A DNA stretch of 64,000 bases from the NCBI GenBank assembly GCA_949361645.1, contig OX442416.1:7942362-8006361 (forward strand), in the 5' to 3' direction. Both the position numbers and the translations under genes were made by a program. This DNA is from Spongilla lacustris (lineage: Eukaryota; Porifera; Demospongiae; Spongillida; Spongillidae). The first letter of the stretch is position 1. Each line of letters opens with the position of its first letter. This document shows positions 33,610 through 44,344 of this stretch, one piece after another. The notes under the pieces are model-generated. The model worked only from the letters and a program-made list of their open reading frames with translations, was not told the DNA's origin and searched no databases.

Positions 33610-34195
33610 ATGAATTCACCCAATAATATCACTGAGCTACGACGATTTCTTGGAATGGCCAACCAAATGGGGATGTTTTCACCCAACTTAGCACAAGCAA
33701 CAAAACCCTTGCGAGAACTGCTGAGCAAGAATCATGCATGGCAATGGGGCCAGATGCAAGAAGAGGCATTTCGACTGGTAAAAGCGGAACTTGGCAAGCC
33801 AACAATCCTTGCATTCTATACCCCAGATGCACCAACCAAGCTTTCCACCGACGTTTCATCACATGGGCTCGGTGCAATGCTGCTACAGAGAACAAGGGAT
33901 GAATGGAAACCAGTGGCGTACGCTTCACGATCTATGTCAGATACTGAAAAACGATATGCACAGATTGAAAAGGAGGCACTAGCAACCATATGGGCATGTG
34001 ACAAGTTCGCCAGCTATATAATTGGGCTTTCGTTCCACATAGAAACTGATCACAAGCCGTTAGTTCCGCTGCTAGGGTCAAAACACCTCGATACATTACC
34101 TCCACGAATTCTTCGATTTCGGCTAAGGCTTGCACGATTTGATTATACTATTCAGCATGTGCCTGGTAAGCTCCTGTGCACAGCAGACACGATTT
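33610..34195 (+). pseudogene. Gypsy RT thumb and RNase H
   Basis: Contains LRRFLGMANQMGMF, the RNase H first-Asp block LSTDVSSHGLGAML, QIEKEALATIWACDKF and the TDHKPL block. The frame ends in a stop at 34195 created by the 55-bp duplication, just after the HVPGK motif. Confidence 0.85.
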
Positions 34196-34352
34196 GATTA
34201 TACTATTCAGCATGTGCCTGGTAAGCTCCTGTGCACAGCAGACACGATTTGATTATACTATTCAGCATGTGCCTGGTAAGCTCCTGTGCACAGCTTACAC
34301 AATTTGATTATACTATTCAGCATGTGCCTGGTAAGCTCCTGCACACAGCAGA
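34134..34352 (+). repeat. 55-bp tandem duplication, ~4 copies
   Basis: The unit starts ACGATTTGATTATACTATTC; starts are at 34134, 34189, 34244 and 34299. The copies are nearly identical, so the expansion is young relative to the element. 55 is not a multiple of three, which produces the stop in the second copy, though three extra units (165 bp) restore phase overall. Confidence 0.9.
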
Positions 34353-35456
34353 TGCACTGTCTGGAGCTCCAGGGCCCAACACTAAAGCCGACCAGCAATT
34401 AGAAGAGGAAGCTGAATGTATCATGGAAGTTTGTGTTAAACACCTTCCAGGAACGGCTGGCCAGGAACGGCTACACCAATATGCAGTGGCTCAGGCAGCA
34501 GATCCAGTGTGTTCAGCGGTGATGATGCTTTGTCTAGATGGATGGCCAGAGAGACACAAGATTGAACCTGCACTAAAGCCGTACTGGAAGGTCCAAGGAG
34601 AACTGTCAGTTCACAATAATCTGCTTCTCTTCCAAAAACGCATTGTGGTGCCAGAGTCTCTTCAACATAAGACACTGGGAAAACTTCACCACGGACATCA
34701 GGGTATCCAGAGATGCCGACTTAGGGCACGAAACTCTGTTTGGTGGCCTGGCATATCGCAGCGTATAAAGGAAGCATTGAATGTTGTGCAGAGTGTGTAA
34801 AGCATTCCACACCGCATCCTGAACCATTGATGCCAACACCTCTACCAGACTATCCATGGCAAAGCGTTGCTATGGACCTTTTCATTTTGAACGGGGCCAA
34901 CTATGTACTCATCGTGGATTACTTTTCAAGGTACACTGAGGTTATCAAGCTCAGGTCAACTTCCAGTAACACTGTGATTGAAGCCGTGAAGGCAGTGTTT
35001 TCTAGGCATGGTATCCCGGAAACGGTGCGAAGTGACAATGGTCCACAGTTCTCCTCAGATGAGTTTGCAAGATTTGCTGCATGCTATGGCTTCCGGCACA
35101 CCACCAGTAGCCCACATTTTCCACAAAGTAATGGTCTTGCTGAAAGAATGGTCCAAACTGTGAAAAATAGCTTGAAAGAAAATCAAGACCCTTACTTGGC
35201 CATCCTTACCTACCAATCTACACAGCTACCTTGGTGTGGCCTGTCACCGGCCCAACTCCTCATGGGAAGACAATTACGTACATATCTGCCACAGATCTCA
35301 GAACAGCTAAAACCATCATGGACACACCTACATGGATTCCGAGAGCAAGACCATAAGTTTAAGTCTCAACAAAAGGCCAATTTTGACAAGCGTCACAAGG
35401 TCCACTCACTTCCCCAGATTCCACAGCAGGCTGAAGTCTGGATCACTACTAATAAG
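34353..35456 (+). pseudogene. Gypsy integrase, main part
   Basis: The HH part of the zinc domain (LHHGHQGIQRCR) lies near 34686; the CC part is disturbed by a frame change near 34790. The catalytic core shows IVDYFSRY and SDNGPQFSS with the two Asp, and SPHFPQSNGLAERM with the Glu. The C-terminal domain begins AEVWITTN and is cut at 35456 by the 3.6-kb insertion. Apart from that, the 34740-35456 frame is open. Confidence 0.85.
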
Positions 35457-36269
35457 AGTAACTCAGCGGAGTTAAGGACAGGGTCTAAAAATTGTAGGTT
35501 TCCTAACGCGGCGCGCGCGTAACGTGACGTAAATGATACGTCACTATGGAATTACGGTATATAGTTGTAGGCCTAGTGAAGTTACGCGTGTACATAGGAA
35601 TCGAGCTAGTTACGCGTGTACATAGGAATCGAGCTATTACGAGAGTTTTGTTCTATGCCTTCATGCTGTTGGATCACCTTTGCAACATTGATGTAACACT
35701 GAGCGAGCGGGTTGAACTGGATCGTGGCGCCTAACTTGTGAAAGGTTAGCAGTGTTTACTGATGTAGTGTGAAGTTTAAGTTATTGTACTTGGCAAGTCC
35801 CCATTTTTCTGACACTGGAATTTGAAATATATTGTTCCCTCTACCACCGGTATTTCTAACTAGCGCGCATCATCCCCCAACTACTAGTAAATACCTGGTA
35901 GCAGCCAAAAAAAAGTGGTAACACATGTAGGCAGGGTGATAGCGTGCGTGCGTGTGTGATTGATTTATACTGATTTGTACTGTAGTGTCTATATATGAGA
36001 GTGTGCAGCATGTATGGTTGTATACATGTAGCAAGAATGAACAGTGATTACAGCTAACTGTATGTGTGGTTTGATGTGTGACAAATATGTAGCGTGCCCT
36101 ATCCGTTCAGCTATAGCACTCATAATAATACATATGTTATAGTGATACAGAATGTATGCTCATATGTCCTTTGTTATAAATATCATGTGCTACATGTACT
36201 TGGTCTGTCTAGAGGATTTCAGTTGATCTCTAGTGTGCACAGGGGAGATGTCTTTGTTCACAAAGGTGT

Positions 36270-37735
36270 GTGTACAGAGGTGTGTGTGCCTTGTGTTTGT
36301 ACACAGTACAGAGATTTGCCTTGTGTGTGTGTACATGCAGAGGTGTGCCTTGTGTGTGTGTACATGCAGAGGTGTGGCTTGTGTGTGGGTGTGCCTTGTG
36401 TGTGTACATGCAGAGGTGTGGCTTGTGTGTGGGTGTGCCTTGTGTGTGTACATGCAAAGGTGTGCCTTGTGTTTGTACACAGAGGTGTGCCTTGTGTTTG
36501 TACACAGAGGTGTGCCTTGTGTTTGTACACAGAGGTGTGCCTTGTGTTTGTTCACAGAGGTGTGCCTTGTGTTTGTACACAGAGGTGTGCCTTGTGTTTG
36601 TTCACAGAGGTGTGCCTTGTGTTTGTACACAGAGGTGTGCCTTGTGTTTGTACACAGAGGTGTGCCTTGTGTTTGTACACAGAGGTGTGCCTTGTGTTTG
36701 TTCACAGAGGTGTGCCTTGTGTTTGTACACAGAGGTGTGCCTTGTGTTTGTACACAGAGGTGTGCCTTGTATTTGTACACAGAGGTGTGCCTTGTGTTTG
36801 TACACAGAGGTGTGCCTTGTATTTGTACACAGAGGTGTGCCTTGTGTTTGTACACAGAGGTGTGCCTTGTGTTTGTACACAGAGGTGTGCCTTGTGTTTG
36901 TACACAGAGGTGTGCCTTGTGTTTGTACACAGAGGTGTGCCTTGTGTTTGTACACAGAGGTGTGCCTTATGTTTGTTCACAGAGGTGTGCCTTGTGTTTG
37001 TACACAGAGGTGTGCCTTGTGTTTGTACACAGAGGTGTGCCTTGTATTTGTACACAGAGGTGTGCCTTGTGTTTGTACACAGAGGTGTGCCTTGTATTTG
37101 TACACAGAGGTGTGCCTTGTGTTTGTACACAGAGGTGTGCCTTGTATTTGTACACAGAGGTGTGCCTTGTGTTTGTACACAGAGGTGTGCCTTGTGTTTG
37201 TACACAGAGGTGTGCCTTGTGTATGTACACAGAGGTTTGCCTTGTATTTGTACACAGAGGTGTGCCTTGTGTTTGTACACAGAGGTGTGCCTTGTGTTTG
37301 TACACAGAGGTGTGCCTTGTATTTGTACACAGAGGTGTGCCTTGTGTTTGTACACAGAGGTGTGCCTTGTGTTTGTACACAGAGGTGTGCCTTGCGTTTG
37401 TACACATGCAGGTGTGCCTTGTGTTTGTACACATGCAGGTGTGCCTTGTGTTTGTACACAGAGGTGTGCCTTGTGTTTGTACACATGCAGGTGTGCCTTG
37501 TGTTTGTACACAGAGGTGTGCCTTGTGTTTGTACACAGAGGTGTGCCTTGTGTTTGTACACAGAGGTGTGCCTTGTGTTTGTACACAGAGGTATGCCTTG
37601 CGTTTGTACACAGAGGTGTGCCTTGTGTTTGTACACAGAGGTGTGCCTTGTGTTTGTACACAGAGGTGTGCCTTGTGTTTGTACACAGAGGTGTGCCTTG
37701 TGTTTGTACACAGAGGTGTGCCTTGTGTTGTGTTC
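36270..37735 (+). repeat. 24-bp minisatellite, >50 copies
   Basis: The main unit is GTGCCTTGTGTTTGTACACAGAGG (one base variants common), from about 36460 to 37735. The first 190 bp contain longer GT-rich variants. Being a multiple of three without stops, it leaves all three plus frames and several minus frames open for hundreds of codons; these should not be annotated as proteins on length alone. Confidence 0.95.
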
Positions 37736-38191
37736 ATTTAGTGACTGGACAGCGACTTCGATAAATGACTTCTCTTTCATTTCTACAGGTTTGTTTATTG
37801 TGACTATATTACATGTTGCCATGTAAATTGGCTTGGCTGGGAAGTTGGACTGAACGTTGTAAAAGTCAGTGTAACACTGTTTGCATTGTTCCAAGGAATG
37901 GTGTTGTTTTTCTTGTGGGGTTAACGACTTCCAAGCATCTACTGCAAATGTAATCTCATATTCACTTTTTCCAGATTGAGGATGCCACCGCTTGGAGAAA
38001 ATACTCCTCATTGCTTTCACATGGGTCTCATAGCTACTGCACGTCCTTCTGTCTGACCTCCTTTGAAAGTAGTTGTCTTCCAGTTTGAGTGGTGCTTGAA
38101 ATGTGCACTTGAAGTCCTCCTCACTACTCCGAACCAATCCAACTCTTGCAAAACCACAGTTTACTGTTAGAGTAATTGGTAGCATTTGCAT
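36977..38191 (-). CDS. 404-aa ORF: unknown 150-aa domain plus repeat tail
   Basis: From ATG 38191 the first ~150 residues are non-repetitive and protein-like (SSEEDFKCTFQAPLK, then MRSIFSKRWHPQSGKSEYEI and CKQCYTDFYN). From about 37740 on, the frame runs into the minisatellite and encodes eight-residue units of the type NTRHTSVY / KHKAHLCV. The non-repetitive part may be a captured exon or the 5' end of a transposon gene; the repeat tail may be read-through or may be removed by splicing. No family assigned. Confidence 0.4.
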   Translation of the reverse strand: MQMLPITLTVNCGFARVGLVRSSEEDFKCTFQAPLKLEDNYFQRRSDRRTCSSYETHVKAMRSIFSKRWHPQSGKSEYEITFAVDAWKSLTPQEKQHHSLEQCKQCYTDFYNVQSNFPAKPIYMATCNIVTINKPVEMKEKSFIEVAVQSLNEHNTRHTSVYKHKAHLCVQTQGTPLCTNTRHTSVYKHKAHLCVQTQGIPLCTNTRHTSVYKHKAHLCVQTQGTPLCTNTRHTCMCTNTRHTSVYKHKAHLHVYKHKAHLHVYKRKAHLCVQTQGTPLCTNTRHTSVYKYKAHLCVQTQGTPLCTNTRHTSVYKYKANLCVHTQGTPLCTNTRHTSVYKHKAHLCVQIQGTPLCTNTRHTSVYKYKAHLCVQTQGTPLCTNTRHTSVYKHKAHLCVQTQGTPL

Positions 38192-38199
38192 TCTGATCT

Positions 38200-39000
38200 G
38201 TATTTAACGGTGTTAAAAAATATTGTATGTGATGTCATGTTGTTTTGGTTAAGATTCTTATGGTTTTGTACTTGTACTCATACAAGGGAAATTACCGCAT
38301 ACAAAGCCTTTTATGGTAGTGAGGTAGGGTGTATCTTTTTAGCAGCTGTCACTGTTGTGTCTTAACTTATTTGTGCATATCTAATATACCTCGATGCTTA
38401 CCGTTGAAAGTTCTGACTGATCGTGATATGCTGTTAGGTTAGTAGCGGCAGCTGTATCCCGCGTAATAACCGCGCGTAATAGTTTCAATTTCGTAAATAG
38501 AAGTGGCCGCATTGAAGGGACAGTGGTAACGGTTTATAAAAAGCGAAGACCCAAATGTGAGTTTCATAGTCTTATTTTATCCTAGAGCATTGGGCAAATG
38601 GTTTTACTATACAGTTTCCACCTTCGGAAGGCAGTACCCCTATATTTACCAATGCTAATAAATATTTATAATCAGAGTGCTACACAATGGCATGTATATC
38701 AATGTATATCTTTTCACACAAAATGCTACAAGAGTTCCGGAACAGATATTTTCGAAGCACATGGGACGCTGTATGTTCATGGAAAAAATGAAGCCCTAAT
38801 GTTGAGGAAGTAGGTTCCGCCTATCGTCCCTTCTTCTCAAAAGACACTGCGCAGTTCATTTCATTGCCGTTCAAGATCCCATCGAGCAGCAAAAAAAGCA
38901 AGCTTTCCATAGCATTCTACGATGAATTCTGAGTCTTACCATACTATATGCCTGTTGAGAAAACAAATACAAAGAGAGCAGTAAATTGTTAAAAACCGTC
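38200..39000. other. Rest of the inserted transposon, unassigned
   Basis: AT-rich sequence with one short frame at 38598-38813 lacking motifs. Confidence 0.4.
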
Positions 39001-39059
39001 CATCTTGCCGTATGAATTAATAGTAACAATAATTGGACCCTGTCCTTAACTACGCTGAG

Positions 39060-39292
39060 AAGCCAACTCCCGGCGTGGTATTGGAGAAGGCAGAGGCCCC
39101 TCGATCATACATTGTGGAGACCCAGAGTGGCAAGGCACGCCGCAATCGACACCAACTCAATGTCATGCCTAGCCTTGTCATGAAAACATTGGAGCCCAGA
39201 GTTAGAGCAACCACAACAATTCGAGCAACCACTTACTGGACCAGAGGTAGAGCAACCACAGCAAGAAGAGGAGCAACTACCAGAAAAAAGTG
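39060..39292 (+). pseudogene. Gypsy integrase C-terminal tail
   Basis: Continues the interrupted integrase: PTPGVVLEKAEAPRSYIVET, then GKARRNRHQLNV, the usual DNA-binding tail of this Gypsy group. A stretch with repeated Glu/Arg-Ala-Thr follows, in shifted frames, before the end near 39292. Confidence 0.8.
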
Positions 39293-39398
39293 ATAACTCA
39301 CCTCCCCCTCGACGAATCATGACACGGTCACAGACTGGTACAACGATTTGCCCACCTGAACGATTGGGATGGTGATCTATCATCTCAAGAAAGGGAGA

Positions 39399-39449
39399 TG
39401 TGGCATAACACTATGTTGACTAATAATTATTGTGTTGTGTATTGTAGCC
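39399..39449 (+). repeat. 3' LTR, truncated
   Basis: Repeats the first ~50 bases of the 31607 LTR with a few changes. It is preceded by the purine tract AAGAAAGGGAGA, in the position of the polypurine primer. Similarity stops near 39449, so the rest of the LTR is lost. Confidence 0.75.
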
Positions 39450-39609
39450 ATTATTGCACTTGATCGAGTCACACGCGAGTGTGAACTTGTGGGTGGACGG
39501 CACTGTAGGTACCAAGGATGAGATGGCAGCTCTTGAGGAAGGGCTTAATAAATGGTACCTACACACCATTTGAGAAGGTGCAAGAGGATGTAGAGAATGT
39601 GTTGTTTAA

Positions 39610-40462
39610 TTGAAAATGGCGCCCGGAAAGCAGTGCTGTGTGTGTGACAAAAGAAGTGTTGACCTGTCATCGCCTTTGGGCTTGGCTTGTAGTTATTGTG
39701 GTTCCTTTTTACACGCCAAGTGTTCTTCTACCTATTCTGATGTTGTTTCAGACGTTCTGGCTATTGTCAAGAAGGTCTGTGTCACGTGTCCATGTTGCCA
39801 AGCTAGACTTAGAAGTTTGCCTGCTAAACTAGAGGAAGTGGAGAAAAAGCTGGATGAGTTAGTTGCTCGAGTGGAAGAGAAATTTAGCGACCTAAAGGGC
39901 TCTTCACTTCCTGCTCAGCGTATCTGCTCTCCTGATATCGATGTTGATAAAGCGGTAATAGACGCTGTCTCGGCCATCAATAACAGAGACCACATTATTT
40001 TATACGGGCTTCCTGAAACGGGTAGTGCCATCAAAGATTGTGATACTGTCAAGGATATTTTTGACTCTCTTGGTGTGAATGATGTCAAGGCTGTGGACGT
40101 GTTTTGGCTGGGTAAAGTGCAATCAGTTGTTGGTGTTTCCCAATCTAAGCCGCGTCTACTCAAAAGTCCGACTTTCTTCCTCGATTGTCCGTAACTCTTT
40201 ACTCAAAAAAGCTAAATTGTTGAGAGATTCTAGCAAGTACAAGTCTGTATTTATTCGCCTTTCTTATTCCTTTGTTGAGCGTTCGAAAATCAAAGAACTG
40301 TATAATGTTTTGAGGCAGAAGAAAAATGAAACTGGTCGAGAGTTCTTTATTGACAGGCGTGGAAATGTGGGTACTTGGACGGTAAAAGAATGTACAACCG
40401 GTAGTACTGCTACATCAGGGATAGGCAATACTGAGTCTACTCAGCCTGCTAGTAATTGTTAG
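39610..40462 (+). pseudogene. LINE ORF1 (CR1/L2-like)
   Basis: The N-terminus has a PHD-like Cys/His finger (CCVCDKRSVDLSS, CSYCGSFLHAKC, CPCC). It is followed by a heptad-rich coiled coil (KLEEVEKKLDELVARVEEKF) and an RRM-like part starting DHIILYGLPE. A frameshift near 40180 moves the rest (KKAKLLRDSSKYKSVF, FFIDRRGNVG) to another frame, ending at 40462. This is the usual ORF1 plan of CR1/L2-type non-LTR elements: nucleic-acid binding and trimerisation. Confidence 0.65.
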
Positions 40463-40489
40463 GGACACAAGGCAAGTTCTGGTGTTCTT

Positions 40490-42012
40490 CATTGTAAGTT
40501 ATTCAATGTACGTTCTTAATGCAATAAGTTAACTACTCTTTATATGCTACTAAATTCTGCCAAATATGATACTATCTTTGTTACTGAAACTTGGCTGCTT
40601 TCCGATTTTCCTGATTCTCTTTTACTGCCCAATTATGTGTATAATATTTTCAGAAAAGATAGATGTGGTGGATATGGTGGTGTTGCAATAAAAACTCATT
40701 AAAGCTGTTTTTGTTGATCTTGACCCTGTATTCTTATCGCTGGAATGTATTGTTCTTGATCTCTTGGTTAGTGGACAACCATATATTTGCTGTGTATGTA
40801 TTTATAACCCACCTTCATTGGCAAATGATGTTGGTCACACTGCTTGTATTTGTTCCCTTTTCAATACATATACCAAAGGGTGTGTGTTCTATGTTGGTGA
40901 CTTCAATTATCCACATATTAACTGGAAGATTCCTTCAAGCCATGGTTCAATTGCACAGAACAATTTTGTAACCTGCACGCTTCAGCATGGTCTTACACAA
41001 GTTGTTGATTGTCGTAGACATGACGCAAATTGTATTGACCTTGTCTTTGCTTCGAACCCATGTTTAATCCATGACTTAGCAGTTGTTCAGCCTTTCTCCA
41101 GTACCTGTGATCATAGCGCAGTGGACTTCTCAATCCTTTGTCCTGGTATACCTAAACCCAACCCTAGTCCTTGTTTTCGAGACTTTAGACATACTGACTA
41201 TCCTTCTCCTATTAGGTGTTGATTGGTTATTACTTTACAATAACCGTCTAAATGCAGATGAATTCTGGACTAAAATATCACAAGTTTTGGAGTATTCAAT
41301 CTCTGAGTTTGTACCCCTTTTCTCATATTCATCCTAGGAAATCTTCTGTTCCGAAGCACATTCGTTCCTTACTTGTAAAGAAAAAATACTGGTACCCCAA
41401 GAATAAGCTGATATATCGACAGTATGCTAAACAATACGATGAAGCAGTCAAGTCTTATTACTCTTTAAGGGAGCTTGATATTGCTAAAAGCAAGAATTTT
41501 ATTTTATGCCTATGCTAACTCCAAACTTAATAGTAGTGTGGGTATACCACCTCTATTGATCGTACTTTGGCTATTAAAGATTGTGACAAATGTGAACTTC
41601 TCAATAAATACTTTGTTTCTGTTTTTACTAAAGACAATGGCAAACACCAACATTTTCCTCTTTGTATACAAAGCACAAAATCTCTAAATATCATCAGTTT
41701 TACTTATGACAAAGTGTTGAGATCTCTTAGGAACCTACCAAACAAATGCTCTAAAACTCCTGATGGTTTTCCTGCATTTGTTTTGAAGTCTATTGCTCCT
41801 GCAGTAGCATTCCCTCTAAGTTGTCTGTTTACTATGTCTATGGAAAGCGGTATCCTACCTGCTGTTTGGAAAGTCGGTTATGTGTGTCCAATTTTTAAAA
41901 AGGGTGCTCGTCAACTTCCTAGTAACTATTGCCCAGTTTCTATGACCAGTATATGTTGCAAAGTGATGGAATCTATTATTTCTGAATCAATGATTCATAT
42001 CCTCACGCCCTA
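40490..42012 (+). pseudogene. LINE ORF2: endonuclease and truncated RT
   Basis: The endonuclease starts LHCKLFNVRS, then FVTETWLL, GDFNYPHINW (40899-40930) and TCDHSAVDF (about 41103-41130), the APE-type catalytic blocks. After several frame breaks, 41567-42012 gives the RT N-terminus: TPDGFPAFVLK, WKVGYVCPIFKKG and NYCPVSMTSICCKVMESII. It ends abruptly at about 42004, before the YADD motif, where a minisatellite begins. Loss of the 3' half with a retained 5' end is the reverse of normal LINE truncation. Confidence 0.8.
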
Positions 42013-42560
42013 ACCCCTCCTTCCCTTTGAAAGGCATCTGTAAGCCCAAACCCCCTCCACCCCTTTTAAAGGCAAAGCCGAAACCTCCTCCTCCCATTGA
42101 TAGGCACCAGTACGCCTAAACCCCCTCCTCCACTTTGAAAGGAAGTATCAGGTAGGCCCAAACCCCCTCCTCCCCTATGAAAGGGATCTATACACCCAAA
42201 CCCCCTCCTCCCCTTTGAAAGGCACCAGTATACCCAAACCCCCTCCTCCGCTTTGAAAGGCATCTGAATGCCCCTACCCTCCACCCCTTTGCAAGCCATC
42301 ATTACGCCCAAACCCCTCCTCCCCTTTGATAGGCACCAGTACACAAAAAACCCTCCTCCCCTTTGAAAGGCGGCATCAGGTAGGCCCAAACCCCCTCCTC
42401 CTCTTTGAAAGGCATCTGTAAGCCCAAACCCCCCTCCTCCCCTTTTAAAGGCATACTAGTACATCCAAACCCCCCTCCTCCCTCTTGAAACACCGAAACC
42501 CCCTTCTCCCCTTTGAAAGGCATCAGTACACCCAAACACCCTCCTCCACTTTGAAAGGCT
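42013..42560 (+). repeat. ~36-40-bp C-rich minisatellite
   Basis: Units such as AAACCCCCTCCTCCCCTTTG plus AAAGGCATCAGTACACCC are repeated about 14 times with length variation. It begins directly at the break of the LINE RT. Confidence 0.9.
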
Positions 42561-42594
42561 CCCCCTTGTAGGTACTCTTTATCAAGACGCTTGT

Positions 42595-43779
42595 TGCTCT
42601 TAAAAAATCTGAATTGATTGGTTTGTGGTAAATAAACTTATTTACCTGAACCCAAAAAGTCTCCATAGTAAATCGTCGTCGCCCACAGTACAATCCACCC
42701 CACCCTCGCTGTTGATGATAACAGCTATATCAGACGCCGTATCCTTGTTACGCCACCGTATCTGATAGTAGTGCTCTATAGATATGTGGTCATCATGTGG
42801 GTCATTAAACAAAATCTATTAATATGTCTTATGTCAAACCTGTCTCCGTAGAGCGTCGTTTTCACAGACATCGTTTAAGTCTTGCACTAAATTGTACGCT
42901 GTATGCACTGCTCGGCTGCATTATATACGAGTGGTCACTATAAGCACATGTGCATTACAAGGCGCGCTTAGATATGATTGGTTAACAGTGTTGAAGAAGC
43001 TCGAACACTATTCGCATGCATCAAAACACATGTTTACATACAGGAAAATAATGTTGAAGTTACCCTAAATACAGTAGCAGCCATAAAAAAGTTTACGTAT
43101 TTGATTACGCCATGGCCATAGTACGGTCTGCTGTACGTACCGTACGCTATTACAGACGTACGTTACGATTACGGTCGTACATGAGTATCTAATAAGTAAA
43201 CAGCTAGCTAGCGTATCTACTTAGTCACTACGTAGCGCTTCGGCGAGGTTAGCTATTGCCCAATCCAGACGCTTCATCTTGTTTGCGTCACGAATCATCT
43301 GGCAATAAGCGCTACCTCGCCTTTTGAAATGAGCAGCCGTGTGGAGAGCGGACGTCTCATGTGGTCATCGACTATCGCCATGATTTCTGCGGTAACTGTA
43401 TCCTGTGGCTTGGTAACGCTTAATGAATTTGTGGATTTCGCCTCTTTTGGCACCATCAGTCCTCAGAAAAGAATCCGCAGCTTCTTGTAAGGCTAGGGAC
43501 GCACCCAGGTATAAGGTAGTGGTACATGTACATACGCGGCATCAGGCGTTATTATTATATTTAAACACGGGCGTTGTACGGCATGCCTATTGCCATGTAC
43601 GTTACGTTTACGGTTATACCGTACTATGGCCATGACGTAAATAATTACGTAAACTTTTTTATAACTGCTACTGTAAGGGTGGTACCCTTATAAGGTAAAA
43701 AAATACCCTCTAGCGCAAGGTAATTTTCTACGTAGGTAGAGCACTGCGTGGTATAAACTTTATATTGACGCATACTGTA
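42595..43779 (-). mobile_element. Element M, copy 2, interrupted by a Tc1 MITE
   Basis: The reverse complement matches 26769-27345 on both sides of the insert at 43070-43675. The outer end is GACGCATACTGTA at 43779. The uninterrupted copy serves as the empty site. Confidence 0.7.
43070..43675 (+). mobile_element. Tc1-derived MITE, copy T3, nested
   Basis: TACAGTAGCAG ... CTGCTACTGTA, 606 bp, the same length as T1 and with the same transposase remnants in reverse orientation. Inserted at a TA within element M. Confidence 0.85.
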
Positions 43780-43859
43780 ATTACCTAGGTTTGTTTTTGG
43801 GTGGCTCTCCTTGCTTGTGACGACGATGCGATTCCAGCTGCACAGTGCACTCATCAGTC

Positions 43860-44190
43860 CACACCACGTCTTTTAATCCTGTTTCAGCCTCGTGCAGATG
43901 TAGTCTTGCCCTATCAAGCATTTTCAACTTATTTGGCTCCCTTATCATTTAGCAGTATCGAGAGTTACGTTAGTAACTCTCATATAGGATTTGACCCCGA
44001 TTATGAATATCATTTTAAAAACAAGACTCGCTTCTAACGGGACTTCTATGAATCGGATCACTTTGCTTGTTGTCGGTATCGAACAAGAAGTCGAAAGAAA
44101 GCCGTTTGAAGTTTGTTTGATGTTTCAAAACCGTGTGGTTCAAGAGAACAAACGGGATCCTGTTTTACCTCGTCTCCAGACGGAATAGCT
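43860..44190 (+). pseudogene. Unknown protein fragment, family shared with 10709-10966
   Basis: The frame near 43960 reads SIESYVSNSHIGF and then shifts. Later parts again resemble the 10709 copy. It ends shortly before piggyBac-like MITE copy A3. Function unknown. Confidence 0.35.
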
Positions 44191-44344
44191 GTTAGCGCTA
44201 TTTTTTTTTTCTTCTTCTTCTTCCTTAATTTTTAAATAACTCCAGATATCAACCGTTTCAAAGGTCGCGAATGGTGCCAATATGTTCAGAATTTCAAGCG
44301 GTAGATTCTTTGCAGATTGGATACATGTGGATCGTATTGGGCCT

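Larger units (their letters stand above)
35457..39059. mobile_element. 3.6-kb transposon inserted in the Gypsy integrase
   Basis: Inverted ends: CTCAGCGGAGTTAAGGACAG at 35462 and, reverse-complemented, CTCAGCGTAGTTAAGGACAG ending at 39059, with further matching bases inward. The integrase codons on either side join at AAT AAG / AAG CCA, giving an AAG duplication (35454-35456 and 39060-39062). The left side has five extra bases (AGTAA) before the inverted repeat. Contents: a 29-bp direct duplication at 35580-35640, the 24-bp minisatellite, and a minus-strand ORF. Superfamily unknown; 3-bp duplications occur for example in PIF/Harbinger and CACTA. Confidence 0.75.
31607..39449 (+). mobile_element. 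Ty3/Gypsy LTR retrotransposon, broken
   Basis: A 5' LTR, gag, protease, RT, RNase H, integrase and the start of a 3' LTR lie in order on the plus strand. The order RNase H before integrase is Ty3/Gypsy. It carries several frame breaks, a fourfold 55-bp duplication in the RNase H end, and a 3.6-kb transposon inside the integrase. Removing that insert leaves about 4.2 kb. Confidence 0.9.

Noticed and set aside
36094..37826. Three plus-strand open frames of more than 500 codons
   Set aside because: They consist of the 24-bp minisatellite read in all three frames; openness follows from a stop-free unit whose length is a multiple of three.
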